Origin: Modestobacter italicus | Lineage (GTDB): Bacteria; Actinomycetota; Actinomycetes; Mycobacteriales; Geodermatophilaceae | DNA length: 64,000 bases | Assembly (NCBI RefSeq): GCF_000306785.1 | Contig: NC_017955.1 | Location: forward strand, 1,178,001 to 1,242,000 | Direction: 5' to 3' | Shown: positions 7,586 through 15,916 of the stretch, piece by piece | Layout: each line of letters opens with the position of its first letter | Position numbering within the stretch: the first letter of the stretch is position 1 | Made by a program: the position numbers and the translations under genes | Notes under the pieces: model-generated | The model's database searches: none | Seen by the model: only the letters and a program-made list of their open reading frames with translations | What the model was told of the DNA's origin: nothing

Positions 7586-8539
7586 GTGGCCGAGCTCCGA
7601 TCCCGTCGTTCCAACCTCGCCGTCCCGGGCAGCAACCCCCGGTTCCTGGAGAAGGCGAAGGGGCTGCCCGCCGACCAGGTGTTCCTGGACCTGGAGGACG
7701 CCTGCGCGCCGCTGGCCAAGCCCGCCGCGCGCAAGAACGTCGTCGCGGCGCTGAACGAGGGCGGCTGGGGGGAGAAGGTCCGCGCGGTCCGGGTCAACGA
7801 CTGGACGACGGAGTGGACCCACACCGACGTGATCGAGGTCGTCGGCGGGGCGGGCGCCGAGCTGGACTGCCTCGTGCTGCCCAAGGTCGCCGGCGCCGCG
7901 CAGGTGCAGGCGCTGGACCTGCTGCTCACCCAGGTGGAGAAGGCCTCCGGCCTGGAGGTCGGCCGGATCGGCATCGAGGCGCAGATCGAGACCGCGCAGG
8001 GCCTGGCCGACGTGCACGGCATCGCCGCCGCCAGCCCGCGGGTCGAGACGCTCGTCTTCGGCCCGGCCGACTTCATGGCCAGCATCGGCATGCGGTCGCT
8101 CGTGGTCGGCGGGCTGCACCCGGACTACCCCGGCGACCCGCTGCACTCCGTCCTGGTGCAGATCCTGGTGGCCGCGCGGGCCAACGGGGTGCAGGCCATC
8201 GACGGGCCGTTCCTGCAGGTGCGCGACGTGCCCGCGTTCACCGCGGCCGCCCGGCGGTCGGCGATGCTCGGCTTCGACGGCAAGTGGGTGCTGCACCCGG
8301 ACCAGATCGCGGCCGCCAACGAGGTCTACTCGCCGGCGCAGGAGGACTACGACCACGCCGAGCTGATCCTGGACGCCTACGCCTGGGCGACCTCGGACGC
8401 CGGCGGCCGGAAGGGCTCGGCGATGCTCGGCGACGAGATGATCGACGAGGCCAGCCGCAAGATGGCGCTGGTCGTCGCCGGCAAGGGCCGGGCCGCGGGG
8501 ATGTCCCGGACCTCGGCCTTCACCCCGCCCGGGGAGTGA
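7586..8539 (+). CDS. HpcH/HpaI aldolase - CitE-like CoA-ester lyase
   Basis: TIM-barrel lyase of the citrate lyase beta / malyl-CoA lyase family, 317 residues. It is expected to cleave or form a beta-hydroxyacyl-CoA with Mg2+ help. Family features are NLAVPGSNPRFLEKA, FLDLEDACAP (acidic residues near the metal site), RVNDWTTEW, IEAQIETAQGL and FGPADFMASIG. A long C-terminal part with GFDGKWVLHPDQI follows. Length and sequence style are closer to malyl-CoA or beta-methylmalyl-CoA lyases than to short CitE proteins, but the substrate is inference. The GTG start has CGGAGG 5-6 bases upstream. It runs towards the DUF4190 gene with only 3 bases between the stops. Confidence 0.88.
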   Translation: MAELRSRRSNLAVPGSNPRFLEKAKGLPADQVFLDLEDACAPLAKPAARKNVVAALNEGGWGEKVRAVRVNDWTTEWTHTDVIEVVGGAGAELDCLVLPKVAGAAQVQALDLLLTQVEKASGLEVGRIGIEAQIETAQGLADVHGIAAASPRVETLVFGPADFMASIGMRSLVVGGLHPDYPGDPLHSVLVQILVAARANGVQAIDGPFLQVRDVPAFTAAARRSAMLGFDGKWVLHPDQIAAANEVYSPAQEDYDHAELILDAYAWATSDAGGRKGSAMLGDEMIDEASRKMALVVAGKGRAAGMSRTSAFTPPGE

Positions 8540-8542
8540 GGC

Positions 8543-8902
8543 CTACGGGCTGAAGGTGCCGTTGCCGATCGAGGCGAGCACGGAGATCCACAGCAGCAGC
8601 CCGACGACGATCAGCGTGGTCGAGATGCCGCCGATGATGATCGCGGCGAGGGTCAGGCCGTCGCCGCCCTCGCCGGTCCGGCGCAGCTGCCGGCGGGCGA
8701 CGATGCCGCAGACCAGCCCGGCCGGCGGGAAGACAAAGGTGAGCGCCAGCGCGACGACGGCGAGCTGGTTGGTCGGCGGCCGCCAGCCGTAGCCCGGTGG
8801 CGGGCCGTAGCCGGGCGGTGGGCCGTACGCCGGCGGCGCCCACCCCGGCGGCGGGGCGTACGCGGGCGGCGGGTCACCGCGGTACAGGTCGTCCTGGCTC
8901 AC
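8543..8902 (-). CDS. Small DUF4190-type membrane protein with a Pro/Tyr/Gly-rich N-terminus
   Basis: A 119-residue protein. Residues 10-50 form a PPP/YGPPPGYG-rich cytoplasmic stretch. Two membrane segments follow (AVVALALTFVFPPAGLVCGIVA and LTLAAIIIGGISTTLIVVGLLLWISVLA), joined by RRQLRRTGEGGDG, which is the DUF4190 pattern. The GTG at 8902 gives VSQDDLYRG; no better start is closer. The role is unknown. It lies just downstream of the lipoprotein gene on the same strand (16 bases), so the two may form one transcript. Confidence 0.82.
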   Translation of the reverse strand: MSQDDLYRGDPPPAYAPPPGWAPPAYGPPPGYGPPPGYGWRPPTNQLAVVALALTFVFPPAGLVCGIVARRQLRRTGEGGDGLTLAAIIIGGISTTLIVVGLLLWISVLASIGNGTFSP

Positions 8903-8918
8903 CGCGCCAGTGTGCGGG

Positions 8919-9620
8919 TCAGCCGCCGACGGCCGCGGCAGGCAGGGCCGCCATCCGGACGGCGATCGACCGGGCCGCCGCCGCGGTGGTCGCCGGGTCC
9001 TCACCGATGAGCACCGACAGCACCGCCCCGCGGGCCTGCGCGACGACGACCTGCCTGCCCCCGTCGGCGAGCCGGTACTGCAGCACGACGCTGTCCTCGG
9101 CCAGGCCGTCGGCGGGCGGGCCCGGCTCGAAGGTGTACTCGTCGGCCGGGCAGCCGCCGAAGGCCTGCACCAGCTCCTGGACGGCGGTGGCCGCGGCCGT
9201 GGCCGAGTCGTAGGCGATCGCCTCCGCCGAGACCTGCGGGGTGCCGGTGCCGTCCAGCCCGACCACCGGGTGCTTCGTCGTCCGGTGCACCTCGGAGCTG
9301 GCGGTGGCGCCGCAGATGCCGGCGAGGCTGGGGTTGTCGGCCAGCGCGGCGCCCTCCGACAGCGGGTTGGCCTGCACCGACCAGCCGGCCGGCAGGTCGC
9401 CGGCACGCAGCGCCACCGCCAGGGCCGCGTCGGCGGGGGAGGTGGCCAGCGCCGGGTCGGCGGCCGCCTCCGCGGCGGCGGCAGCTTCCGCCGCCGGCGG
9501 TTCGGCCGACCCGCTGGCGGGGGTGGTCGCGGAGGTCCCGGTCGAGCCGCCGCCGGTGCAGCCGGCCAGGGTCAGGACGGCGACCGCCACCGTGCCGAGG
9601 AGGACGCCGCGGGACCGCAC
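8919..9620 (-). CDS. Sensor-domain lipoprotein (PknH-like extracellular domain type)
   Basis: Secreted lipoprotein of 233 residues. A signal peptide (MRSRGVLLGT, then hydrophobic) ends in the lipobox LAGC with Cys21, followed by an Ala/Glu-rich linker. A globular domain comes next, with two cysteines (GICG and FGGCPADEY) spaced as in the extracellular sensor domains of mycobacterial PknH and LpqQ/LppH-type lipoproteins, which form disulfides. The likely place is the outer face of the membrane; the ligand is unknown. Transcribed with the DUF4190 gene. Confidence 0.82.
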   Translation of the reverse strand: MRSRGVLLGTVAVAVLTLAGCTGGGSTGTSATTPASGSAEPPAAEAAAAAEAAADPALATSPADAALAVALRAGDLPAGWSVQANPLSEGAALADNPSLAGICGATASSEVHRTTKHPVVGLDGTGTPQVSAEAIAYDSATAAATAVQELVQAFGGCPADEYTFEPGPPADGLAEDSVVLQYRLADGGRQVVVAQARGAVLSVLIGEDPATTAAAARSIAVRMAALPAAAVGG

Positions 9621-9675
9621 CTCCGCGACGGTAACCGCCGGTGCTGTGCGCCCGGTCGTCGTGCAGGCTCGGGTG

Positions 9676-10194
9676 GTGAGCAGTCGGGGATGGGTCTCGG
9701 TGCGGGACGACGCGGACCGCTGGTGGCTGCTGACCGCCTACGACGACGGGTGGTGCACGGCGCCGGTGACCGTCCCGACGGCGGCCGACACCCGGCGGCG
9801 GCTGCGCGCGTTCCTGGCCTGGACCGTCGCGGTCGGCGGGCTGTTCGCCGCCGCGGTGGGGGTCGGCTTCCTGCTGCCCGGCGTGACCTGGCTGCCGTGG
9901 GTGCTGCTCGCCGCCTGCCTGGGCGCCGTCGCGGCGGCCGCGGTCGGCGCGGCACGGCGGCGGGCCGCGCGCCGGCCGCCGGTGTTCGGCTCGTCCGCCC
10001 AGCACGCCGCCGGCGTGGCCGGGGCCACCCGGGTCGGCTGGGACCAGGTCCGGGCGGTGGCCGTGCAGCGCGACGGGCACGAGGACGTCGTCACGGTGGC
10101 GCTCCGGCGGGGGAAGCCGCTGGTCTACCGCTCGCCGGACCGGACGCTCGGCCGGCTCTTCGCCCTCTGGTCCCCGGCCCCACCGACCAGCTGA
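9676..10194 (+). CDS. Small membrane protein of unknown function
   Basis: A 172-residue protein with an N-terminal soluble part (WVSVRDDADRWWLLTAYDDGWCT), two membrane helices (about 47-67 and 73-93, AFLAWTVAVGGLFAAAVGVGFLL and WVLLAACLGAVAAAAVGAA), and a C-terminal beta-rich tail (VAVQRDGHEDVVTVALRRGKP) like a PH-type domain. The GTG at 9676 is preferred, but 9673 and 9661 are equally in frame. It is divergent from the sensor lipoprotein. I do not recognise a named family. Confidence 0.65.
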   Translation: MSSRGWVSVRDDADRWWLLTAYDDGWCTAPVTVPTAADTRRRLRAFLAWTVAVGGLFAAAVGVGFLLPGVTWLPWVLLAACLGAVAAAAVGAARRRAARRPPVFGSSAQHAAGVAGATRVGWDQVRAVAVQRDGHEDVVTVALRRGKPLVYRSPDRTLGRLFALWSPAPPTS

Positions 10195-10204
10195 CCGGAC
10201 AGTT

Positions 10205-10234
10205 GAGCTCTGCCCCCACCTGGGGGCAGAGCTC
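10205..10234. terminator. Bidirectional terminator
   Basis: A perfect 13 bp stem, GAGCTCTGCCCCC (10205-10217) with GGGGGCAGAGCTC (10222-10234), and a 4-base loop. It lies between the ends of two convergent genes. Confidence 0.85.
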
Positions 10235-10249
10235 GACTGCCCGCGGACC

Positions 10250-12301
10250 TCAGCCGGCGCCGCCGCTCAGGTCGTACAGCGTGACGCCGTCGACGGTCTG
10301 CGCGGTGTAGTTCTGCTGCACCCAGGCGGCGATCTCGGCCGACGCGCTGCTGCCGCCGTCGCTGCTCATCCCGAGGCCGCCGCCGATGAACCAGTGGACC
10401 GCGCCGTCGGCGACGAGCTCCTGGAACTGCGCGAGCGTGGGGGAGGGGTCGCTGCCGTTGAAGCCACCGAGGGCCATCACCGGGTCGCCGGTCGCCAGCT
10501 GGTAGCCCGCGGCGGTGTTGGAACCGACCGCCGCGGCCACCCAGGTGTAGGAGTCGGCGTGCTCCTCGAGCGTCGCGACCACCTCGTCGCTCGGGTCGGT
10601 CGCGTTGAGCAGCCCGCCGGCACCACCGCCGCCGATGGGTCGGCCGATCGCCCCGCCAGCCGTCGCCCCGCCCGGCGGCGTGCCCAGCTGGCCGGGGGCT
10701 CCGCCGGCCCGGCCGCCGAAGCCGCCCGCGGGCGGGGTCCCGCCACCGGGCCCGCCGCGCCCGCCGCCGAAGCCGGTGCCGACGCTGACCGTCGGCCCGG
10801 CGGAGGGGATGGAGCCGGTGTGCGCCGTCCCCGCCGTCTGCACCGCGTAGGCGGCCGGCCCGCCGAGGGCGGCGAGGACGCCCACGGCGAGCAGCGTCGC
10901 GGTGAGCGCCCGGCCGACCCGGTCGACGACCAGCAGCCCGAGCCCGGCGACCAGGCCGGCGCCGAGGACGAGCCAGCGCAGCCAGGGCAGGAAGTCCGCA
11001 GACCGGTCCAGCAGCACGAACGACCACAGCGCGGTGCCGGCCAGGGTCAGCGCCAGCACGACCCGGGCCCACGCCCGGCCGCGGCGCTGCCAGAGCAGCC
11101 CGCCACCGATGCCGACCAGGGCCGCGATCGCCGGCGCCAGAGCCACCGTGTAGTACGCGTGGAAGATGCCGGCCATGAAGCTGAAGGTCAGCCCGGTGAC
11201 CAGCAGCCAGCTGCCCCAGGTCAGCAGCGCCGCGCGGCGCAGGTCGGTGCGCGGCGCCCGGCCGAGCGTGACCAGCCCGGCGACCAGCAGCACCAGCGCG
11301 GCCGGCAGCAGCCAGGCGACCTGACCGCCGATCTCCGCGCCGAACAGCCGGGTCAGGCCGGTCGAGCCCCAGTTCCCGCCGCCGTTCCCGCCGCCACCGC
11401 CGACGCTGCCGGTCTCGTCGCCGGTGAGCCGGCCCAGGCCGTTGTAGCCCCAGATGAGCTCCCACACCGAGTTGGTCTGCGAGCCGCCGACGTAGGGCCG
11501 CCAGGACGCCGGCACCAGCTCGACGACCGCCACCCACCAGCCGGCCGAGACCAGCAGCGCACCCCCCGCGGCGAGCACGTGCAGCACGCGCCGGCCCAGC
11601 GTGGTGGGCGCGGCGACCAGGTAGACCAGCGCGAACCCGGGGACGACGAGCACCGCCTGCAGCGTCTTGGTCAGGAACGCGACGCCGATCAGCACGCCGA
11701 CGCCGAGCATCCACCGCAGGCTCGCCCGCTCCACCGCCCGCACGGTGGCGTAGCCGGCCAGGCTCATCAGCAGCACGAGCAGCGCGTCGGGGTTGTCGAA
11801 GCGGAACATCAGCACCGCGACCGGGGTCAGCGCCATCGCCGCTCCGGCCAGCAGGCCGGCACCGGGACCGGCCACCCGGCGCACCGAGAGGTACACGACG
11901 CCGACGGTGGCCACGCCCATCAGCGCCTGCGGCACCAGCAGCGACCAGGAGTTCAGCCCGAACAGCCGGACGGCGATCTCCATGACCCACAGCGACGCCG
12001 GGGGCTTGTCGACGGTGATCGAGTTCGCCGCGTCCGAGGAGCCGTAGAAGAAGGCCTCCCAGCTCTGCGACCCGGCCTGCACGGCCGCGGCGTAGAAGGC
12101 GTTGGCCCAGCCGGAGGCGGCCAGGTCCCACAGGTACAGCAGCCCGGTGGCGGCCAGCAGTGCGAGCAGCGACGGGCGCACCCAGCCCGGGTCGTCGTCC
12201 CGGCCGCGCACGAAGCGGCGGGCGCGCGAGGTCGGCACGGTGGGCGGCGGCTCCGGTGCGTGCGCCGGGGGCTGGCCGGGGGAGTCGAGGACGGTGCTCA
12301 T
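10250..12301 (-). CDS. ArnT/PMT-like glycosyltransferase family 39 membrane protein
   Basis: Polyprenyl-phosphate-sugar dependent transferase, 683 residues with about a dozen membrane helices. The first extracytoplasmic loop carries the ITVDKPPASLW motif (the catalytic acidic residue of GT39 enzymes). RFDNPDALLVLLM follows in the next segments. A Gly-rich stretch (GSVGGGGGNGGG) and a long Gly/Pro linker precede a C-terminal soluble domain of about 120 residues (SYTWVAAAVGSNTAAGYQL...WFIGGG), as in the YkcB-type subgroup. It overlaps the upstream GT2-GtrA gene by 4 bases (ATGA). The partner would supply the lipid-linked sugar, and this enzyme would transfer it to an envelope acceptor that the sequence does not reveal. 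Confidence 0.9.
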   Translation of the reverse strand: MSTVLDSPGQPPAHAPEPPPTVPTSRARRFVRGRDDDPGWVRPSLLALLAATGLLYLWDLAASGWANAFYAAAVQAGSQSWEAFFYGSSDAANSITVDKPPASLWVMEIAVRLFGLNSWSLLVPQALMGVATVGVVYLSVRRVAGPGAGLLAGAAMALTPVAVLMFRFDNPDALLVLLMSLAGYATVRAVERASLRWMLGVGVLIGVAFLTKTLQAVLVVPGFALVYLVAAPTTLGRRVLHVLAAGGALLVSAGWWVAVVELVPASWRPYVGGSQTNSVWELIWGYNGLGRLTGDETGSVGGGGGNGGGNWGSTGLTRLFGAEIGGQVAWLLPAALVLLVAGLVTLGRAPRTDLRRAALLTWGSWLLVTGLTFSFMAGIFHAYYTVALAPAIAALVGIGGGLLWQRRGRAWARVVLALTLAGTALWSFVLLDRSADFLPWLRWLVLGAGLVAGLGLLVVDRVGRALTATLLAVGVLAALGGPAAYAVQTAGTAHTGSIPSAGPTVSVGTGFGGGRGGPGGGTPPAGGFGGRAGGAPGQLGTPPGGATAGGAIGRPIGGGGAGGLLNATDPSDEVVATLEEHADSYTWVAAAVGSNTAAGYQLATGDPVMALGGFNGSDPSPTLAQFQELVADGAVHWFIGGGLGMSSDGGSSASAEIAAWVQQNYTAQTVDGVTLYDLSGGAG

Positions 12302-13593
12302 CGGACGGTCTCCATCGCCGGGACGGCGGGGTCGGGGGCAGCGGGGTCGGTCAGGGGCGGGCTGGTGCGGCGCGCGGTGCGGAACACCCAGCCGCGCAGG
12401 AGGACGAAGCGGAGCAGGGTGGCCAGCGCGTTGGCGGCGACCAGGACGACGACCTCGGTGCTGCGGGCCGGCGTGCCGGTGGCGTGCAGGACGGCGAGGC
12501 TGCCGCTGGTCAGCGCCAGGCCGAGGCCGAACACGACCAGGCCCTGCAGCTGGGCGCGGCCGGCGCCGGGGCCGCCGCGGATGCCGAAGGTGATCCGCCG
12601 GTTGGCCGCGGTGTTCGCGACCGCGGTCACCAGCAGCGCGACCAGGTTGGCCGGCTGTGCGGCGACGACCCCGCGCAGCGCGACGAACAGCACCAGGTAG
12701 GCCAGCGTGGACAGCACTCCGATGGTGGCGAACCGGACCAGCTGCCCGACCAGCCCGGCCGGGACGCCGGGCACCGGGTCGGCCAGCGGCCCGCGGCCGA
12801 GGGAGGCGCGGAGCTCGGCGACCGGCAGCCGGCCGGTGGCCAGTGCGCGCAGCATCCGGGCGATCCCGGCCAGGTCGGCCTTCGCCGTCGCCACGATGTC
12901 CACCCGGCTGTCCGGGTCGTCCACCCAGTCGACCGGGACCTCGTGCACCCGCAGCCCGCTGCGCTCGGCGAGCACCAGCAGCTCGGTGTCGAAGAACCAG
13001 CCGGTGTCCTCGACCAGCGGCAGCAGCCGGGCGGCGACGTCGGCGCGGATCGCCTTGAAGCCGCACTGGGCGTCCGAGAGCCGGGTGGCCAGCGCCCCGC
13101 GCAGCAGCAGGTTGTAGCCCCGGGAGATGACCTCGCGCTTCGCGCCGCGCACCACCCGGGAGGACGGCGCGAGCCGGGTGCCGACGGCCAGGTCGGAGTG
13201 GCCGCTGATCAGCGGGGCGACCAGCGGCAGCAGGGCGGCGAGGTCGGTGGACAGGTCGACGTCCATGTAGACCAGCACCGGCGCGGGCGAGGCCAGCCAC
13301 GCGGTGCGCAGCGCCCGGCCGCGGCCGGCCTCGGGCAGCACCAGCACCTCGATGCCGGGCAGCTCGGCGGCGACCCGCCGGGCGACCGCGACGGTGCCGT
13401 CGGTGCTGGCGTTCTCGGCGACGGTGATCCGGAACGGGTAGGGGAGCTGGCCGGACAGGTGGGCGTGCAGCCGGCGCAGGCAGGGCTCGAGGTCGGTCTC
13501 CTCGTCGTGGACGGGGACGACGACGTCGACGACCGGCGTGCGGAGGTCGGGGCCGCCGGGCGGCGCGGTGGTGCTCGGGTCGTGCGAGGGCAT
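12298..13593 (-). CDS. Bifunctional GT2 polyprenyl-phosphate glycosyltransferase with GtrA domain
   Basis: A 431-residue protein. The N-terminal GT-A domain (about 20-255) has VVDVVVPVHDEE, VYMDVDLSTDL (DxD) and CGFKAIRADVA; it charges polyprenyl phosphate with a sugar. The C-terminal GtrA domain (about 285-405) has four membrane helices (RFATIGVLSTLAYLVLFVAL, VANTAANRRITFG), thought to flip the product. The start at 13593 (MPSHDPST) leaves a short disordered N-terminus. It is first in a two-gene operon with the GT39 enzyme, with coupled ATGA start and stop. The pairing explains the pathway: activation and flipping here, final transfer by the GT39 partner. Confidence 0.9.
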   Translation of the reverse strand: MPSHDPSTTAPPGGPDLRTPVVDVVVPVHDEETDLEPCLRRLHAHLSGQLPYPFRITVAENASTDGTVAVARRVAAELPGIEVLVLPEAGRGRALRTAWLASPAPVLVYMDVDLSTDLAALLPLVAPLISGHSDLAVGTRLAPSSRVVRGAKREVISRGYNLLLRGALATRLSDAQCGFKAIRADVAARLLPLVEDTGWFFDTELLVLAERSGLRVHEVPVDWVDDPDSRVDIVATAKADLAGIARMLRALATGRLPVAELRASLGRGPLADPVPGVPAGLVGQLVRFATIGVLSTLAYLVLFVALRGVVAAQPANLVALLVTAVANTAANRRITFGIRGGPGAGRAQLQGLVVFGLGLALTSGSLAVLHATGTPARSTEVVVLVAANALATLLRFVLLRGWVFRTARRTSPPLTDPAAPDPAVPAMETVR

Positions 13594-13672
13594 GGCACGA
13601 CCGTCGGGTCCGCGGCTGGTGGGTCTCCCTGCCCCGGCTACGCGCCGGCTGTGAGTGGTGCACGCGGGGTGT

Positions 13673-13693
13673 GGCCCCGCGCACGCCGGGGCC
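13673..13693. other. Short hairpin in the divergent intergenic region
   Basis: GGCCCCG (13673-13679) pairs with CGGGGCC (13687-13693) between the divergent GT2-GtrA (start 13593) and oxidoreductase (start 13732) genes. Role unknown; it could be a chance feature in GC-rich DNA. Confidence 0.35.
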
Positions 13694-13731
13694 GGGTGTG
13701 CCCGGCGGCGCGGCGGGGGTAGCGGCAGGTC

Positions 13732-14670
13732 ATGAGAGCAGTCGGAGTGACGGAGTTCGGCGGGCCCGAGGCCCTGCACCTGGTCGACGTCCCGGCCGAG
13801 CCGCTCGGCCCGGGGCAGGTGCGGGTGCGGGTGACGGCAGCGACGGTGAACCCGACCGACACCTATTCGCGCAACGGCACCTACGCCGGCCGGGACCCGG
13901 TCAAGGAGCCGCCCTTCGTCCCGGGCATGGACGTCGCCGGGGTGCTCGCCGAGATCGGCGAGGGCGTGCAGACCGACCTGGAGGTGGGGGCGCACGTGAT
14001 GGGCATCGTCGTCCCCTCCGGGGCGCACGGCGGCTACCGCGAGGACATCGTGCTGCCGGTCGGCTCGATCGCCCGGGTGCCGGCCGGCGCGAGCGACGTC
14101 GCCGCCTCGACGCTGCCGATGAACGGCCTCACCGCCCGGCTCGCCCTGGACAAGATGGCGCTGCGGCCGGGGCAGGTCCTCGCGGTCACCGGCGCCGCCG
14201 GGGCGTTCGGCGGCTACGTCGTCCAGCTGGCGAAGACCGAGGGGCTCACCGTCGTGGCCGACGCCGCGGAGGCCGACGAGGACCTGGTCCGCGAGCTGGG
14301 TGCCGACGTCGTCGTCCGGCGCGGGGACGACGTCGCGGCGCGGATCCGGGAGCAGTTCCCCGACGGCGTCGACGGGCTGGCCGACGGGTCGGTGCAGGAC
14401 GCCGCCGTGCTGCCGGCGGTCAAGGACGGCGGTGCGGTCACCACCGTCCGCGGCTACCGCGGCGACGGGCAGCGCGACCTGCGGGTGTTCCCGGTGCTGG
14501 TGCGCGAGTACGCGCAGGAGGGCGCGGCGCTCGACCGGCTCCGCGCCCAGGTCGAGGCGGGCGAGCTGACGCTGCGGGTGGCCCAGACGTTCCCGGCGGC
14601 CGACGGCGCCGAGGCGCACCGCCGGCTCGAGGCCGGCGGCGTCCGCGGCCGGCTCGTGCTCACCTTCTGA
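13732..14670 (+). CDS. Zinc-independent MDR-family quinone oxidoreductase-like protein
   Basis: NADPH-dependent oxidoreductase of the medium-chain superfamily, 312 residues. The GroES-like half starts MRAVGVTEFGGPEALHLVDVP, with NPTDTYSRNG and PGMDVAGVLAEIGEGV. The Rossmann half has AVTGAAGAFGGYVVQLAK, and the C-terminal RLEAGGVRGRLVLTF is typical. Ligands for structural or catalytic zinc are absent, as in quinone reductase/crotonyl reductase relatives. The ATG has only a weak AGGT upstream. It is a stand-alone gene followed by a long hairpin; the substrate cannot be inferred. Confidence 0.87.
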   Translation: MRAVGVTEFGGPEALHLVDVPAEPLGPGQVRVRVTAATVNPTDTYSRNGTYAGRDPVKEPPFVPGMDVAGVLAEIGEGVQTDLEVGAHVMGIVVPSGAHGGYREDIVLPVGSIARVPAGASDVAASTLPMNGLTARLALDKMALRPGQVLAVTGAAGAFGGYVVQLAKTEGLTVVADAAEADEDLVRELGADVVVRRGDDVAARIREQFPDGVDGLADGSVQDAAVLPAVKDGGAVTTVRGYRGDGQRDLRVFPVLVREYAQEGAALDRLRAQVEAGELTLRVAQTFPAADGAEAHRRLEAGGVRGRLVLTF

Positions 14671-14685
14671 CGAGGGCGCGCCGGC

Positions 14686-14757
14686 GCCGAGTGAGCAGTT
14701 GAGGTCGTCGACGCGCGCGGACACGCCGCGCGCACCGACCACGACTGCCCACTCGGC
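14686..14757. terminator. Long imperfect hairpin terminator
   Basis: The ends GCCGAGTG (14686-14693) and CACTCGGC (14750-14757) pair, as do GCAGT with ACTGC and CGCGCGCGG with CCGCGCGC inside. It lies between convergent genes, and its ends and the CAGTTGAG motif resemble the hairpin at 3811-3869. Confidence 0.7.
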
Positions 14758-14771
14758 CCGAGCCGGGCTCG

Positions 14772-15437
14772 CTACAGGTGCTTGGCGGCCTCCCGCCGGG
14801 ACAGCGGGCTCAGCTCGTGCCCGGCGAGGAAGCCGCGCACCCAGGCAGGGTCGGTCTTGGCGAGGTCGCGCAGCGCCCAGCCGATCGCCTTCCGGATGAA
14901 GAACTCCGGGTCGGCGGCGTTGACCTCGACCACCTCGGTCAGCAGCGCCCGGTCGATGCGGTCCTTGGCACCGAGCTGGGCGATCACCGCGCTGCGCCGG
15001 AGCCACCGGTCCGGCGACCGCGCCCAGCCGCGCAGCACCGGCGCGAGGTGGGCGGGGGAGGCGAGCAGCAGGTCGCGGACCCGGGGCTGGACGCCGTCGA
15101 CCAGGTCCCACCACGCGCCGGTGGTGATCATCTCCTCGTGCAGCGGCAGCAGCTCCAGCGCGCCGCGGGCCACCGGCAGCCCGGTGAGCGCGATCGCGGC
15201 GTACCGCTCCTCCCGGTGCGCCGCGCCCCGCCAGAGCGCGCCCGCCGCCTGGCCGACGTCCGCTGCGGTCGCCGGCGGGTCGGCCGTCGCCGCTGCGCGG
15301 GTCAACCGGCGCACCTCGGTCAGCCGCACGCCGAGGCAGGGCTCCGTCGTCTTGAGGTAGGCCTGCATGCCGCGGGCTCGCTCGGGGTCGGCGGCCGCGC
15401 GCAGCGCGGCGCGCACGGCCGGGACGAGCGCCTCCAC
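14772..15437 (-). CDS. AlkD-like DNA alkylation repair protein (HEAT-repeat glycosylase family)
   Basis: A 221-residue all-helical protein of the DNA alkylation repair family, which removes alkylated bases. Visible family features are MQAYLKTTEPCLGVRLTEVRR near the N-terminus, HREERYAAIAL, WWDLVDGVQPRVRDLLL, WLRRSAVIAQL and the C-terminal DPEFFIRKAIGWALRDLAKTDPAWVRGFL with the conserved Trp/Asp region. The GTG at 15437 is taken as start because it lies 11 bases after the upstream gene's stop and leaves the usual short N-terminus; it is not certain. Transcribed with the small membrane protein ahead of it. Confidence 0.85.
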   Translation of the reverse strand: MEALVPAVRAALRAAADPERARGMQAYLKTTEPCLGVRLTEVRRLTRAAATADPPATAADVGQAAGALWRGAAHREERYAAIALTGLPVARGALELLPLHEEMITTGAWWDLVDGVQPRVRDLLLASPAHLAPVLRGWARSPDRWLRRSAVIAQLGAKDRIDRALLTEVVEVNAADPEFFIRKAIGWALRDLAKTDPAWVRGFLAGHELSPLSRREAAKHL

Positions 15438-15448
15438 CGCGGCGGGCC

Positions 15449-15832
15449 TCAGCGGCGCCGGGCGGCCATCGGCAGCCAGACCGCCAGGCCCATCAGCAGC
15501 ATGGCCAGCGGCACGTGCACCGCCACGCTGCCGCCACCCGCGCGGCCGAGGGCGTACTCGACCACCAGCAGGACCAGCAGCAGCGCCGTCCCGACCAGCA
15601 GGTCGCGGCGGTGCCGCAGCCACACGACGGCGGCGACGGTGGCGACCGCCGCCAGGGTCACCGTCGCCTCGGCGCCGTGCTGGTGCACCGAGTACCAGGT
15701 GCCGCCGTCGGTGCCGGGGCGGAGGAACAGCCCAGCCCACAGCGCCTGCAGCAGGACCCCGAGCGAGGTCAGCCCGACCAGCGCGGACCAGACGGGGTGC
15801 GGCTTCACAGAGGTGGTCCCGGTCGTGGCCAT
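15449..15832 (-). CDS. Small four-helix membrane protein, unknown
   Basis: A 127-residue hydrophobic protein with four predicted helices (WSALVGLTSLGVLLQALWAGLFL, AEATVTLAAVATVAAVVWL, LLVGTALLLVLLVVEYALG, HVPLAMLLMGLAVWLPM) and short loops, one containing HQHGAEA. The ATG at 15832 is close to the divergent ThDP enzyme start (84 bases). Its stop is 11 bases before the AlkD-like start, so the two are probably one operon. It resembles small DoxX- or DUF-type membrane proteins, but I cannot name the family. Confidence 0.72.
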   Translation of the reverse strand: MATTGTTSVKPHPVWSALVGLTSLGVLLQALWAGLFLRPGTDGGTWYSVHQHGAEATVTLAAVATVAAVVWLRHRRDLLVGTALLLVLLVVEYALGRAGGGSVAVHVPLAMLLMGLAVWLPMAARRR

Positions 15833-15916
15833 GGCCTGATCCTGCCAGCCGCCGGAGCCCGTGCGAGGCTGCCAGCGAGGCCGCTCACGGGCGTGCGGCC
15901 GGCACCGGGAGGCGAC

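Noticed and set aside
9001-10080. Long minus-strand frame across the sensor lipoprotein and the 9676 gene
   Set aside because: It overlaps two better-supported genes and is dominated by Arg, Gly and Pro, as antisense frames in GC-rich DNA are.
10250-13684. One continuous 1144-codon minus-strand frame
   Set aside because: Only the part up to 12301 is a protein (the GT39 enzyme); the rest lies over the GT2-GtrA gene in another frame and reads as Arg/Pro-rich noise.
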